DNA from: Sphingobium vermicomposti
Lineage (GTDB): Bacteria; Pseudomonadota; Alphaproteobacteria; Sphingomonadales; Sphingomonadaceae
Length of the DNA: 64,000 nucleotides
Direction of reading: 5' to 3'
Assembly: GCF_011762025.1 (NCBI RefSeq)
Contig: NZ_JAASQR010000002.1
Location: forward strand, 496,001 to 560,000
A model generated the notes under the pieces. The model was not told the DNA's origin. It searched no databases and saw nothing but the letters and a program-made list of their open reading frames with translations. The translations under genes were made by a program, and so were the position numbers. Positions 8,558 to 16,251 of the stretch are shown here, piece by piece. Within the stretch, counting starts at the first letter, position 1, and every line of letters begins with the position of its first letter.

Positions 8558-9643
8558 TCAGGGATGCAGGGCTATCGCCGCCAGAAGGTCGGTCTGCGTC
8601 ACCAGACCGCGTAGCCGGCGATCATGATCCACCACAATCGCCTCGCGCCGCGTTCCGCTGGTCAATGGTCGCAACAGCTGGGCCACCGGGGTCGCAGAAT
8701 TGACGAGCAGCGGTTCGGACGCAATGTCGCTTACCATGTCGCCGTCTTTCGCCAGATCGAGCGGCCCCACCAGACCGCGCACGCGCCCCGCATCGTCCAG
8801 CACCGGCAATGACAGGAGCCGCCGGGCGTAAAGCAGCTTGCGCGCCTCTGACACCGGCTGCCCTTCGCCTATGGCGATCACATCGCGCGACATTATCTCT
8901 CCGCACGTAAGGTCGCCGTGGACTCGTTCGGCGGCGCGCACTTCGGCGTCATGCAGCACGACGTGCAAGTCGGCGGCATCCACGTCCAGGGCGTCGCCAT
9001 AGGCTTCCAGCGCTTCCTCCACATCCTGCTCGGACGGGGTGCGCAGCGGCGGGGCGCTATCTTGCGTTCCGTGCGGGCTGGGCGTCTTGGGCGCGACGTG
9101 GGGATAGCTATGCCCGGCGATCCTGTGGAAGATTATGGCCACGACCACCAGCAAAGCTGTGTTCACGGCAACCGGCACCAGCGCGAACATGAAGCTGGGG
9201 GTCGCTCCGCTCGCGCCGAGCACGGCTGAAAGCGCGACCGCTCCTCCGGGCGGGTGAAGGCAGCGCAGCAACGACATGGCCGCGATGGCGCATCCGACCG
9301 CCAGCGCGGCGGCCACAGTGGGATCGGGGATCGCTCGGACGACAGCGATGCCGACAATCGCCGAAATCACATTGCCGCCGAATACGGGCCAAGGCTGTGC
9401 CAGCGGACTTGCGGGAACCGCGAACAACAGGACAGCGGACGCCCCCATGGGCGCGACCAGCAAGGGATGGGCTATGCCATTCCCCAGCATGAGTCCGCAC
9501 AACAGGCCGGTGATGGCGATGCCGCCGATCGCGCCGCTTGCCGCCTTCAATCGGTCGACAAAGCCCGGCCCCGGTGGCGCTGGTATGAAGGCGCTGTAAT
9601 AGCGGCTCCAAATCAGGCGGGCGTCGTTTTTCGGTTCGGTCAT
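8558..9643 (-). CDS. HPP-family membrane protein with C-terminal CBS pair
   Basis: A 361-residue inner-membrane protein. The N-terminal ~170 residues contain four or more hydrophobic helices and the family-naming motif in CLHPPGGAVAL. HPP proteins have been linked to nitrite transport in cyanobacteria and plants. After a polar linker (about residues 180-235), two CBS repeats follow (ICGEIMSRDVIAIGEGQ-type start at about 248; DIASEPLLVNSATPVAQLL at about 300), a module that usually binds adenosine nucleotides and gates the attached protein. The substrate is unknown. A nitrate uptake operon lies 51 kb away in the window, but that is not evidence of a link. Confidence 0.85.
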   Translation of the reverse strand: MTEPKNDARLIWSRYYSAFIPAPPGPGFVDRLKAASGAIGGIAITGLLCGLMLGNGIAHPLLVAPMGASAVLLFAVPASPLAQPWPVFGGNVISAIVGIAVVRAIPDPTVAAALAVGCAIAAMSLLRCLHPPGGAVALSAVLGASGATPSFMFALVPVAVNTALLVVVAIIFHRIAGHSYPHVAPKTPSPHGTQDSAPPLRTPSEQDVEEALEAYGDALDVDAADLHVVLHDAEVRAAERVHGDLTCGEIMSRDVIAIGEGQPVSEARKLLYARRLLSLPVLDDAGRVRGLVGPLDLAKDGDMVSDIASEPLLVNSATPVAQLLRPLTSGTRREAIVVDHDRRLRGLVTQTDLLAAIALHP

Positions 9644-9773
9644 CAGGCGTGGCGGCTAATCGCGAAGGGGCGCAAGGCCAAGCAGGAATTTCACCCGCCC
9701 GGGCAAGTTGCGCTTTCCACCGGGCTGGCGGATGGAAAGGGCATGACCCCGTCCATGCGCCTAAAGCCCTGGA

Positions 9774-10430
9774 TCAGCGGATCGGAGAGTCGGGCGCGAG
9801 CCGCATGTCGAGATAATTGTCGACGGACTTCATCAACTGGTCCAGCTCATGTTCGAAAAAGTGGTTCGCGCCACGGATTTCGTCATGGTGAATGGTGATG
9901 CCCTTTTGCGTGCGCAGCTTGTCGACCAGCTTCTGCACGGCGTTGGCTGTCACCACTTCGTCTCCTGTTCCCTGCACGATGATGCCGGACGAAGGGCAGG
10001 GCGCCAGGAAGGAAAAGTCGTACATGTTTGCAGGCGGCGCGACTGAAATGAAGCCGCGAATTTCTGGGCGGCGCATCAGCAGCTGCATGCCGATCCACGC
10101 GCCGAATGAGAATCCGGCGATCCAGGTGGTCTGCGCTTCGGGATGGAAGCTCTGCACCCAATCCAGCGCAGCGGCTGCGTCGCTAAGTTCGCCGATACCA
10201 TTGTCGAACGTGCCCTGGCTGCGTCCCACGCCGCGAAAGTTGAAGCGCAACACCGCGAATCCGCGCCTCACGAACGTCTTGTAGAGCGCCTGCGTAATGC
10301 GATCGTTCATCGTGCCCCCGCCTTGCGGATGGGGGTGAAGGATCATCGCGACAGGGGCGCGAGGGCGGGGCGGAGGGCTGAAACGCCCTTCAAGGCGGCC
10401 TTCAGGGCCAGGAAAGATAACGTCGGGCAT
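9774..10430 (-). CDS. alpha/beta hydrolase
   Basis: A 218-residue serine hydrolase of the alpha/beta fold. The oxyanion region is HPHPQGGGTMNDRI, the nucleophile elbow is GFSFGAW, the acid is probably Asp in QGTGDEVV, and the histidine is in GANHFFE. The segment VLRFNFRGVGRSQGTFDNGIGE is typical of a subfamily common in proteobacteria with no known substrate. There is no signal peptide. It is divergent from the cysteine desulfurase pair with about 130 bases between them. Confidence 0.85.
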   Translation of the reverse strand: MPDVIFPGPEGRLEGRFSPPPRPRAPVAMILHPHPQGGGTMNDRITQALYKTFVRRGFAVLRFNFRGVGRSQGTFDNGIGELSDAAAALDWVQSFHPEAQTTWIAGFSFGAWIGMQLLMRRPEIRGFISVAPPANMYDFSFLAPCPSSGIIVQGTGDEVVTANAVQKLVDKLRTQKGITIHHDEIRGANHFFEHELDQLMKSVDNYLDMRLAPDSPIR

Positions 10431-10560
10431 AGCACCTTGTTATGGTTATGGCCGCGAACGGCTGTTGGATGCGGGGGCGCAAGCCTTTGCTGGCGTTGCG
10501 CGGCAGACCGCCTATATAGAAGTCACCGCCGTTTCCGCAATCAATGAGTATAGCCGCCTA

Positions 10561-11598
10561 GTGGCCGCCGACCGTCTTTACCTGGATCACGCAGCGACAA
10601 CGCCGATGCTGGCCGAAGCGAAAGCGGCAATGGTCGAAGCGTTGGACCGTTGGGCCAACCCGTCCAGCCCCCATGCGGACGGGCGTGCTGCGCGCGCCGT
10701 GCTTGAGGATGCGCGGGGCAGGATCGCGCAAGCGCTGGGCTGGCAGGCGCATGTCATCTTTACCTCCGGCGCGACTGAAGCCATCGCCATGGCGCTAGGC
10801 CATGCGCCGACCGATACTATTGCGACTTCGCCGGTCGAACATGATTCAGTCCTTCGCGTCACTCCCGGCGTCCACCGGCTGCCGGTCGATCGTAACGGGC
10901 GCGTCGATATGACGCTTCCCGCCGGGCGACCGCGCGTGATTGCCGTCCAGCACGTCAATAACGAAACGGGCGTCATCCAGCCGCTGGATGAAGTCGAACG
11001 CACGGGCGCACTGATCTTCGCCGATTGTGCCCAGAGCGCGGGAAAGCTGCCCCTGCCGGATGCTGACATGGTCGCGATCAGCGCGCATAAATTCGGCGGC
11101 CCGCCGGGAACTGGCGCGCTGCTGGTCAAGGATCTTGCTCTGCTGCGTCCCAGCGGCGGGCAGGAACAGGGCTATCGGGCGGGAACGGAAAATCTGCCGG
11201 GCATACTCGGCATGATGGCCGCGCTGGAGGGGCGGCGAGACTGGCTGCCCGGTGCTGAACACCTGCGGGCACGGCTGGACCGTGGTATAGAGGCGGCAGG
11301 GGGCGAAGTGGTGGCAAAAGATGCTTCACGTATCGCCGCAATCGCCAGCTACCGCATGCCGGGCGTGTCGGCCCGCGCGCAGCTGATCCAATTCGACATG
11401 GCGGGCATATCGGTATCGGCCGGCAGCGCCTGCTCGTCCGGCTCGCTCAAGACCGGCCATGTGTTGCATGCCATGGGCTGGGACGATGTCGCCGCGTCCG
11501 AAGTGGTACGCGTCAGCTTTGGTCCTACCACCGACGATGCAGATGTGGACCGATTCCTGCGCCATTGGTCCAGCATGGCGGAGCACGGACGGCGATGA
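10561..11598 (+). CDS. cysteine desulfurase, first of a tandem pair
   Basis: A class V aminotransferase-fold PLP enzyme (345 residues) that should take sulfur from cysteine as a persulfide. Motifs in order are LYLDHAATTP, FTSGATEAIAMAL, VEHDSVL, QHVNNETGVIQP, FADCAQSAGK, the PLP lysine in ISAHKFGGPPGTG, YRAGTEN, and the persulfide cysteine in SAGSACSSGSLK. I use the GTG at 10561 because it sits just before the conserved YLDHAATTP; an ATG 96 bases upstream would add unlike sequence. Its stop overlaps the next start by 4 bases. It differs considerably from its neighbour, so this is an old duplication, not a recent one. Confidence 0.9.
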   Translation: MAADRLYLDHAATTPMLAEAKAAMVEALDRWANPSSPHADGRAARAVLEDARGRIAQALGWQAHVIFTSGATEAIAMALGHAPTDTIATSPVEHDSVLRVTPGVHRLPVDRNGRVDMTLPAGRPRVIAVQHVNNETGVIQPLDEVERTGALIFADCAQSAGKLPLPDADMVAISAHKFGGPPGTGALLVKDLALLRPSGGQEQGYRAGTENLPGILGMMAALEGRRDWLPGAEHLRARLDRGIEAAGGEVVAKDASRIAAIASYRMPGVSARAQLIQFDMAGISVSAGSACSSGSLKTGHVLHAMGWDDVAASEVVRVSFGPTTDDADVDRFLRHWSSMAEHGRR

Positions 11599-12686
11599 CA
11601 ATCTATCTCGATTATCAGGCAACCACGCCGCTCGCACCCGAAGCGTTTGATGCCATGGTGCCGCTGCTCCGCGACCAGTTCGCCAATCCCCATAGTGCGC
11701 ACAGGTTGGGCCGGGCAGTCGCCGCTCAAGTCGAACAGGCGCGGGCAGAGGTCGCGACATTGTTACCGCCCGGCGGACAGATTCTCTTCACATCGGGCGC
11801 GACCGAAGCGCTCAACATGGCAATTCAGGGCGCTCCTGCTGGCGGTATCGTAACCATCGCGACGGAACATGCGGCGGTGCTGGACACAGCGCTGGCCCAG
11901 CAGGGCGACGGACGCGAAGTCATTGTTCTGCCGGTCGGGCCCGACGGTCTGGTAGATATGGATGCAGCCGCGCGCGCGATTCGTCCGGGCGTTGCGCTCG
12001 TCGCGGCGATGCTGGTCAATAATGAGATCGGGGTGATTCAGCCGGTTGCCCAGCTCGCGGGCATGGCGCATGAAGCAGGCGCCCTTTTCCTGTGCGATGC
12101 CGTACAGGGCTATGGTCGCGTGGCCCTTCCCCATAATGCGGACATGATCGCGATCAGCGCGCACAAGATCCACGGGCCAAAGGGTGTGGGCGCATTGTGG
12201 CTGCGCGACGGGGTTCAGCTTCAACCCGTCATCCATGGCGGAGGTCAGGAAGGCGGGCTGCGTTCAGGCACGCTGTCGCCCGCCCTGTGCGCGGGATTCG
12301 GCGTCGCTGCCCGGATCATGCGCGAAAGGGCGGACGCTGACCGATCCCATATCGAAACGTTGTGGGACCGGGCGCAGACGCTGTTTGGCGATTGGACTCT
12401 GAACGGCAGCGCGGATTGCCGCTATCATGGAAATATCAACCTGCGCCGCGCCGGAATCGATGGCGCGCGTCTATTGTCGGATTGCCGCAATGTCGCTTTT
12501 TCACTCGGCAGTGCTTGCGCGAGCGGGTCCGGGCGTCCTAGCCATGTGCTGCGCGCCCTGGGATTGCCGGACCGTGACGCGCGTGGATCGGTGCGGATCG
12601 GCTTTGGCCGGTATACGACACTGGCCGAACTGGAGGATGCGGCGGCAATCATAAATAAAGCGGCAGCCGCACAAGCGGCGCCATAA
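11595..12686 (+). CDS. cysteine desulfurase, second of a tandem pair (IscS/NifS-like)
   Basis: A 363-residue PLP enzyme with all expected residues: IYLDYQATTPLAPEAF, FTSGATEALNMAI, TEHAAVLD, VNNEIGVIQP, DAVQGYG, the PLP lysine in ISAHKIHGPKGVG, GGGQEGGLRSGT, and the persulfide cysteine in SLGSACASGSGRPSHVL. It starts inside the stop of the preceding desulfurase gene (ATGA overlap), so translation is probably coupled. A ferredoxin gene follows after 19 bases. No scaffold (IscU), IscA or HscAB gene is present, so this is not a standard isc operon. Roles in Fe-S assembly or tRNA thiolation are both possible. Confidence 0.92.
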   Translation: MTIYLDYQATTPLAPEAFDAMVPLLRDQFANPHSAHRLGRAVAAQVEQARAEVATLLPPGGQILFTSGATEALNMAIQGAPAGGIVTIATEHAAVLDTALAQQGDGREVIVLPVGPDGLVDMDAAARAIRPGVALVAAMLVNNEIGVIQPVAQLAGMAHEAGALFLCDAVQGYGRVALPHNADMIAISAHKIHGPKGVGALWLRDGVQLQPVIHGGGQEGGLRSGTLSPALCAGFGVAARIMRERADADRSHIETLWDRAQTLFGDWTLNGSADCRYHGNINLRRAGIDGARLLSDCRNVAFSLGSACASGSGRPSHVLRALGLPDRDARGSVRIGFGRYTTLAELEDAAAIINKAAAAQAAP

Positions 12687-12705
12687 AACCAAGGGAAGTC
12701 GCAAC

Positions 12706-13041
12706 ATGGTCAGGGTCACCTTCATCAGCGCCGATGGCGAACAGCGGCAGGAAATTGACGCCGTCACCGGGTCTGTCCTGCTGGATGTCGCCCAGGCGGC
12801 GGGCCAGCCTTTGGAAGGGACGTGCGAAGGCCAGATGGCCTGCTCGACCTGCCATGTGATCGTGGACCGGGAGCATTTCGACCGGCTGACGGTCGCCAGT
12901 GAAGCGGAAGAGGATATGCTGGACCTTGCAGCAGCGGCCACGCGGACCAGTCGCCTGTCCTGCCAGATCGTCCTGGATGACACGCTCGACGGCCTTATCG
13001 TCAGCATCCCTGGCCAGTCCCACAATATGCAGGGCATGTAA
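12706..13041 (+). CDS. [2Fe-2S] ferredoxin, adrenodoxin type
   Basis: A 111-residue electron carrier. The cluster cysteines are visible as C-x5-C-x2-C in TCEGQMACSTCHV plus a fourth in RLSCQIV, the spacing of ISC-type/adrenodoxin-type ferredoxins. The tail (DDTLDGLIVSIP) is also typical. The position directly after two cysteine desulfurases suggests it supplies electrons for Fe-S cluster assembly, as Fdx does in isc operons. The beta-lactamase gene starts 3 bases after its stop. Confidence 0.93.
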   Translation: MVRVTFISADGEQRQEIDAVTGSVLLDVAQAAGQPLEGTCEGQMACSTCHVIVDREHFDRLTVASEAEEDMLDLAAAATRTSRLSCQIVLDDTLDGLIVSIPGQSHNMQGM

Positions 13042-13044
13042 CAG

Positions 13045-13977
13045 GTGCGTTTTCCCATCCTCGCATTGCTTGCCGCCGCGCCGCTCTTGGCCGTGGGGAG
13101 CGCCGTCGCTCAGGACCGCCAGTCGCTGCTGCCGCCTGCGCCGCGCTACATGGTCAGTCAATCGGCGATGGACGCCGCGCGCAATCCTCGCGAAATTGAA
13201 AAGGAAACCGGCGGTCGGCTGGGCGTTGCGCTGATCGACAGCAAGGGCGCGCTGTTGCTTGGCTTCAACCGGGACGACCGCTTCGCGATGTGCTCGACCT
13301 TCAAAGCCCCTCTCGCTGCTGCCGTGCTGATGGGTGCGGAAGCGGGCAAGTTCGGGCTGGAAGGGCAGGTCGCCTTTTCGAAAGCCGACCTTCAGGATTA
13401 TGCACCAGTCGTAAAGGCGAACATGAAACGCGGACGCATGTCGATGGCCGAGCTTGCCGAAGCGGCGGTGGAAGTCAGCGACAACAGCGCGGCGAACCTG
13501 CTGCTTTCCTTCGTCGGCGGGCCGGAAGGATTGACGGCGTTCATGCGGTCGCATGGCGATGCCGTCAGCAGGCTGGATCGCAACGAGCCGGACCTTAACG
13601 AGAATGCGGAAGGGGACGTGCGCGACACGACCAGCCCGGCGGCGATGGCCGGACTGATGGCGCGGCTGATCTTCCAGAACATGCAGCCGGACAGCGCCAC
13701 GCTGCTGCGCGAATGGCTGAATGGCAGCACCACGGGCGATCGGCGGATCAAGGCGGGACTGCCGGAAGGCTGGACGTCCGGTGGCAAGACGGGCAGCTGC
13801 GGCACGGCGTTCAATGATGTCGCGCTGGTCAAGGCACCGTCTGGCGAGGAATATGTCCTCGCCATCTATCTTGATCGGCCTACGGTCGACGCCAAGGCCG
13901 CCGACAGCGCGATTGCCGAAGCGGCACGAGCGGCGCTGGGGCTGATTGGCAAGGCGCAACGCACGGGGCTGGAGTAA
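13045..13977 (+). CDS. class A beta-lactamase
   Basis: A secreted serine beta-lactamase of 310 residues, starting at GTG 13045 with a signal peptide (about residues 1-23, ending AVAQ). Active-site motifs are S84-T-F-K87 (Ambler S70xxK73), S145-D-N (SDN130), E181-P-D-L-N185 (E166..N170) and K248-T-G (KTG234). Cys83 precedes the active serine and Cys252 follows KTGS; these equal Ambler 69 and 238, the disulfide pair of KPC/GES/SME-type enzymes. That does not prove carbapenemase activity. The gene follows ferredoxin by 3 bases and precedes the SRP RNA. Base composition matches its neighbours, so it looks chromosomal and long resident. Confidence 0.92.
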   Translation: MRFPILALLAAAPLLAVGSAVAQDRQSLLPPAPRYMVSQSAMDAARNPREIEKETGGRLGVALIDSKGALLLGFNRDDRFAMCSTFKAPLAAAVLMGAEAGKFGLEGQVAFSKADLQDYAPVVKANMKRGRMSMAELAEAAVEVSDNSAANLLLSFVGGPEGLTAFMRSHGDAVSRLDRNEPDLNENAEGDVRDTTSPAAMAGLMARLIFQNMQPDSATLLREWLNGSTTGDRRIKAGLPEGWTSGGKTGSCGTAFNDVALVKAPSGEEYVLAIYLDRPTVDAKAADSAIAEAARAALGLIGKAQRTGLE

Positions 13978-14033
13978 GGGCGCGCCTGCTTTGCGCCCTT
14001 GCCATCAGCGCGACCTTTCGCCATATGCGCCGC

Positions 14034-14122
14034 GGGAGTCGGGCGGACGTGGTCGTCGCCAACCTGGTCAGGTCCTGACGGAAGCAGCCACAACGATTTT
14101 GCCGCGGGTCGTTCCGGCTCCC
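14034..14122 (+). ncRNA. ffs: signal recognition particle RNA (bacterial small type, 4.5S)
   Basis: The conserved apical domain is present (GGTCAGGTCCTGACGG and then AAGCAGCCACAA, at about 14067-14093), matching the 4.5S symmetric and asymmetric loops with a variant tetraloop region. The outer arms GGGAGTC (14034-14040) and GGCTCCC (14116-14122) pair to close a long hairpin. It binds Ffh to form the SRP. Placement just upstream of dnaX is usual in alphaproteobacteria. The exact ends are estimated from pairing. Confidence 0.92.
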
Positions 14123-14180
14123 ACCCTTATCCGGCTTTCCGGCTTCGACAGCCGCCCGCTAAGCCGCTAGGTTGATCCTC

Positions 14181-15797
14181 ATGTCCGATTCACCCCAGCC
14201 CTATCGCGTGCTCGCGCGGAAATACCGCCCGCGCAACTTCAATGAGCTGATCGGGCAGGATGCGATGGTCCAGACGCTGGGTAACGCCATCCGTCGCGGG
14301 CGGCTCGCCCATGCCTTCCTGATGACCGGCGTGCGCGGCGTGGGTAAGACATCAACGGCGCGGCTGATAGCCAAGGCGCTGAATTGCGTCGGCCCTGATG
14401 AACAGGGCGGCCCCACCATCGACCCCTGCGGCCAGTGCGAACCGTGCAAGGCGATTGCCGAAGGTCGACATATCGATGTCGTGGAAATGGATGCCGCCAG
14501 CCATACCGGCGTCGATGACGTGCGTGAGATTATCGAGGCGGTGCGTTACGCAGCCGTTTCTGCGCGCTACAAAATCTACATCATCGACGAAGTCCACATG
14601 CTGTCGAAGAACGCGTTCAACGCGCTTCTCAAGACGCTGGAGGAACCTCCCGCCCATGTGAAGTTCCTGTTCGCCACCACCGAAGTGAACAAGGTGCCGG
14701 TGACCGTCCTGTCCCGGTGCCAGCGCTTTGATCTGCGGCGCATCCCGGCGGAAATGCTCGCCGCGCATTTCGCCCATGTGGTCGACGCGGAGGGCGTCGC
14801 TGCGGAAGGCGACGCGCTCGCACTGGTCGCGCAGGCGGCGGAAGGATCGGCGCGCGATGGCCTGTCCATCCTTGATCAGGCGATTGCCCATGCGGAAATG
14901 GGTGAGGGCGCGCCGTTGATCACCGCCACCCAGGTGCGCGACATGCTGGGCCTGTCGGATCGCGGTGCCGTCCGCCGCCTGCTGGCCCTGCTGCTGGAAG
15001 GCGACACCGGCGCGCTGCTCGGCGCGGTGCGTGATCAATATGCGCTGGGGGTCGAACCACTCGCGCTAATTCGCGGCCTGTTGGAGCTGGTCCATGCGGT
15101 GACATTGTTGAAGGCTGGGCGCGACATCGCCAGCCCCGGCCAGTCGGCTGAGGAGCGGGAGGCGCTCGCCAACTGGGCCTCGCAGATCGGCTTTGCGCCG
15201 CTGCACCGCCTGTGGCAGTTGCTGCTTAAAGGACATGATGAGGTGGCGAGCGCTGCCTTTCCCATCGAAACCTGCGAAATGGCGCTCTTACGGGTCATGC
15301 ATGCCGCGACCATGCCGGACCCGGGCGAAATTGCCCGCCTGCTGCGCGATGGGTCAGCGGCCAGCCCTGGCGCGCCGACTTCGGGCGTACCCGCTGCATC
15401 GACAATTGAAGGTCCCGCCGCGTCGCTTCCTGCAACGTTCGAACAGATGATCGTCGCGCTGGAAGATGGCGGACGACACATGATCGCCGGACAGATCAGG
15501 GACTGCGTCCGCCTGGTCAGCTACGCACCGCAATCGCTGGAAATGCAGCTTGCTCCGCCGCTGGACGCGAATTTTGCCAAGACGCTGGAAGGCGCCCTGT
15601 ACCAGACGACCAAGGTTCGCTGGCAGGTGCGGGTCAGCGATGGCCCCGCCGCGCCGTCTTTGCTGGAACAGGATCAGCAACGGCGCGCTGATGAGCGGGC
15701 GGAAATATTGGAAACACCCGTGGTGAAGGCGGCGATGGCGGCCTTCCCGCATGCGCAGCTCAGTGATGAGCTGGAACAATGGAGCGCAGAGCGATGA
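14181..15797 (+). CDS. dnaX: DNA polymerase III subunit gamma/tau
   Basis: Clamp-loader ATPase and replisome organiser. The 538-residue protein has YRPRNFNELIGQD, Walker A in GVRGVGKTSTAR, a four-cysteine zinc module (C at ALNCVGP, then DPCGQCEPC), Walker B in YIIDEVHML, the sensor region FATTEVNKVPVTVLSRCQRFDLRR, then domain III and a proline/alanine-rich linker (about 395-430) before the tau-type C-terminal domain. The ATG at 14181 is used; a TTG three codons earlier is less likely. I saw no clear slippery site for a short gamma form. Its stop overlaps the ybaB start. Confidence 0.97.
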   Translation: MSDSPQPYRVLARKYRPRNFNELIGQDAMVQTLGNAIRRGRLAHAFLMTGVRGVGKTSTARLIAKALNCVGPDEQGGPTIDPCGQCEPCKAIAEGRHIDVVEMDAASHTGVDDVREIIEAVRYAAVSARYKIYIIDEVHMLSKNAFNALLKTLEEPPAHVKFLFATTEVNKVPVTVLSRCQRFDLRRIPAEMLAAHFAHVVDAEGVAAEGDALALVAQAAEGSARDGLSILDQAIAHAEMGEGAPLITATQVRDMLGLSDRGAVRRLLALLLEGDTGALLGAVRDQYALGVEPLALIRGLLELVHAVTLLKAGRDIASPGQSAEEREALANWASQIGFAPLHRLWQLLLKGHDEVASAAFPIETCEMALLRVMHAATMPDPGEIARLLRDGSAASPGAPTSGVPAASTIEGPAASLPATFEQMIVALEDGGRHMIAGQIRDCVRLVSYAPQSLEMQLAPPLDANFAKTLEGALYQTTKVRWQVRVSDGPAAPSLLEQDQQRRADERAEILETPVVKAAMAAFPHAQLSDELEQWSAER

Positions 15798-16117
15798 AGG
15801 ATCTGAACGAGATACTGGGTATGGCCAGCCGCGTGCAGGAGGAACTGCAACGCGCGCAGGACAATCTGGACAAGATAGAGGTTGAGGGCGCTGCTGGCGG
15901 CGGCCTGGTCAAGGTGCGCGCATCGGCCAAGGGCCGGATCGTGGGCGTGTCGATCGACGACAGCCTGCTGGCGCCTTCGGAAAAGCAGATGCTGGAAGAC
16001 CTGGTTGCAGCCGCTTTCAATGACGCGCGCAAGAAAGCCGACGAGGTAAGCTCCGCAGAAATGGCCAAGATGACGAGCGGTTTGCCTCTGCCCCCCGGCT
16101 TCAAACTGCCTTTCTGA
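15794..16117 (+). CDS. YbaB/EbfC family nucleoid-associated protein
   Basis: A 107-residue DNA-binding dimer with the family pattern: MKDLNEILGMASRVQEELQRAQDNLDKIEVEG, then GLVKVRASAKGRIVGVSIDDSLL, and a C-terminal LPPGFKLPF. The ATG at 15794 overlaps the dnaX stop by 4 bases. In many bacteria the next gene is recR; here it is not, and lon follows after 134 bases. Confidence 0.95.
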   Translation: MKDLNEILGMASRVQEELQRAQDNLDKIEVEGAAGGGLVKVRASAKGRIVGVSIDDSLLAPSEKQMLEDLVAAAFNDARKKADEVSSAEMAKMTSGLPLPPGFKLPF

Positions 16118-16173
16118 AAAATTGCGGGCATGCCCTCAGCCGCCATTCATCGTTCCTTTAATAGACTGGCGCG

Positions 16174-16200
16174 ATTGAATGGCGGGATGACTGTCCCCAT
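16174..16200 (+). promoter_or_regulatory. sigma-32 (RpoH)-like heat-shock promoter of lon
   Basis: ATTGAAT (16174-16180), a 14-base spacer, and CCCCAT (16195-16200), close to the sigma-32 consensus CTTGAAA-N11..15-CCCCATnT. It ends 51 bases before the lon start codon. lon is a classical heat-shock gene, which supports the reading. Confidence 0.65.
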
Positions 16201-16251
16201 AAAGCGATGAACTGCATGGCGGACCAAGAGACCTGCGGCATCGGAGATTGA

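Noticed and set aside
12649..13959. Long open frame antisense to the ferredoxin and beta-lactamase genes
   Set aside because: It crosses two real genes on the other strand and has no domain signature.
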